Of a stretch of 64,000 bases of DNA, positions 62,601 to 64,000 are shown one piece after another. The DNA is taken from NCBI GenBank assembly GCA_022497155.1, contig MU385793.1:1-64000 (forward strand). Direction: 5' to 3'. The notes below the pieces were generated by a model. It was not told the DNA's origin. It searched no databases and worked only from the letters and a program-made list of their open reading frames with translations. The DNA comes from Whalleya microplaca (Eukaryota; Ascomycota; Sordariomycetes; Xylariales; Xylariaceae). Each line of letters starts with the position of its first letter. Positions within the stretch are counted from its first letter, which is position 1. The translations under genes and the position numbers were made by a program.

Positions 62601-64000
62601 TGCGACGTGCCCCATCCATCCAACTGCCATTGCGTGCATTGTATATAAAGCAATGTTGCATCCCGTAAATGACGCAGAAATTTGGGGTGCGGGTGACAGG
62701 ACGAAAACAAGAAAGCAGGTCCAGATCTATCGTGCACGGGTTTACATGTGTCAAAGCCTCCAAGGAGCCCGGTATCGCGGAACACAGAACTAGCCTAATT
62801 AGTAGGTAGGAAGGCCTGGGTAGGAGTATATAGACTCTGGCTTTGTCGCCCTAGAAGGCGACCTATATTTCCGTTCCTGTATATCAAATATGACTAGATA
62901 TACTTGGGCGCAGTCCCTTGATATCATAGGTATTTCACCCATCCTTACGATACCCGAGACTTTTACACGTAGGTAATGAGAACAAGCTCCTTTGACATGT
63001 GATGATGGGTTTTCATTGCGGTATTTCTTGTTTCTAGGTTCGGAGAAGGGCATCTTATATTGTACATATATTGTGATGTCTGATATCATCACACTGCCAG
63101 TCTGCGATCTCTGCCTGCCTGCCTGCCTCTCACGCGTGCGCAGTCAACAGTAGGGTTCCGTTTGATACGACGGTATACGTGTATTTATGGCTCCTACAGC
63201 TTATTTTTTGCAGTCCCAGCCCCTGAAAGCAGGATGACATAGTACCTCACATCCTTCGACTTTATACAGTCTTGAATTCACCCATTAGACTTATGATGAC
63301 AGAGTCCCCAGCCCGCTACTACATGTACTAGTTTTACCGCGATTCTTCACAGAGCAATGGTGATACGGCGAGGTTAGTGCCAGTGTTTATCATCCCTCTA
63401 CACATGGCAAGTGGTCGAGTTGAGCCTTCTGAAGACTTTCCAAGTACCATTATGGCCTGATGATCGGCTCAACCTATTCGTGCTTGCAGCTCCGATCTTC
63501 GGTCCGCTCTGATCAGGTTGAGATTCACGAGGCCTACTCATCATGAATGTAGCAAAGACCATTTGGCAAAGGGCAATAGTAAATGTACTGATTTTCCTCC
63601 ATATCTTCTGGGCTCGCTCTGCCCGACATATGTAGCCTAGCCTTTTGGACATTGGCGGCAAGTTAAAGATGGCTGTTATAAATATCGTAATGTGAGAAGG
63701 ATATAGTAACTACTAGTTTACTTCAGATGTCTCATGTCCCTTCCTCACTCATCATGCATTGACACCGCCGGAATAGTCGACTGACTGTCCTAGGGATGGA
63801 TGGACCCGTTGCTACGCGCCGAGCGAAGCGACTGGCATAGTCAACAGCACCCGGGGGGTGGAACAGATACTGACCTTGCGGCAGATTACGGAAGCTACAT
63901 GCGAAGGGCCCGAAAGTCAATGTAGGACAATCCGAGAGAAGAGGTGATGTTCGCTCATGTGGACCGTGTGGCACTGTGATACTTAAAAAAAAGGGGGTTA
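59676..64000. other. Intergenic to window end, no gene recognised
   Basis: The first part is the promoter of the minus-strand Cys/His-rich gene. Frames up to about 180 codons (for example 60,490-61,038 minus) have biased Pro/Ser/Arg composition and no domain. Palindromic TACCTAG-type motifs recur at 61,570-61,590 and TATGTATG near 61,825. A CTGC repeat lies near 63,110. A gene with small exons running off the window cannot be excluded. Confidence 0.5.

Overview
The window is a piece of nuclear genome from a filamentous ascomycete, most likely a Pezizomycotina member close to the Sordariomycetes. The evidence is short introns (51-139 bp) with GTRNGT-type donors and CTAAC-like branch sites, orthologues of SEC23, RPL12/uL11 and the conidiation regulator FlbD, an O-GlcNAc-transferase-like protein, and a large AT-rich block mutated in the manner of repeat-induced point mutation (RIP).

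The window has two compartments with a sharp border near 29.75 kb. From 1 to about 29,750 it is AT-rich, has no intact gene, and is a nest of decayed transposons. These are: a minus-strand Ty3/gypsy relic (about 0.43-6.0 kb); a complete plus-strand Ty3/gypsy chromovirus with 229-bp LTRs and an exact 5-bp target duplication (13,853-21,140); a second minus-strand Ty3/gypsy relic (about 22-26.6 kb); five solo LTRs of the family of the complete element, each with a 5-bp target duplication; three copies of a ~184-bp repeat, two of them split by later insertions; a 1,150-bp hAT-like terminal-inverted-repeat element with an 8-bp duplication and an internal triple tandem repeat; and a ~238-bp insertion inside one solo LTR. 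The two LTRs of the complete element differ only by transitions. Catalytic aspartates of reverse transcriptase and the zinc-knuckle ligands of Gag are lost exactly where the CpA/TpG context of RIP predicts.

From about 29,750 to 64,000 the base composition is balanced and seven protein genes can be modelled. On the plus strand: SEC23 (COPII coat GTPase activator, 7 exons, 774 aa), RPL12/uL11 (ribosomal stalk base, 5 exons, 165 aa), an OGT-like TPR glycosyltransferase (4 exons, 1654 aa) and FlbD-like R2R3 Myb (1 exon, 305 aa). On the minus strand: a coiled-coil protein of unknown function (2 exons, 605 aa), an NCBP3/DUF2414-like RNA-binding protein (2 exons, 461 aa) and a Cys/His-rich coiled-coil protein of unknown function (1 exon, 484 aa). 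The genes are housekeeping or regulatory and do not form a cluster with a common pathway. Long intergenic spaces (up to 4.7 kb) lie between them, rich in short palindromes such as TACCTAGGTA and TACATGTA and in microsatellites. A 10-N assembly gap lies at 43,915-43,924.

I found no convincing gene cluster, CRISPR, rRNA or functional tRNA. The most informative parts are the layered transposon history, in which nested insertions can be ordered and some insertions post-date RIP, and a few protein features (repeated ELFP motifs, a His-rich OGT N-terminus, an unassigned Cys/His module). All gene models are read by eye from conserved protein sequence and splice signals.
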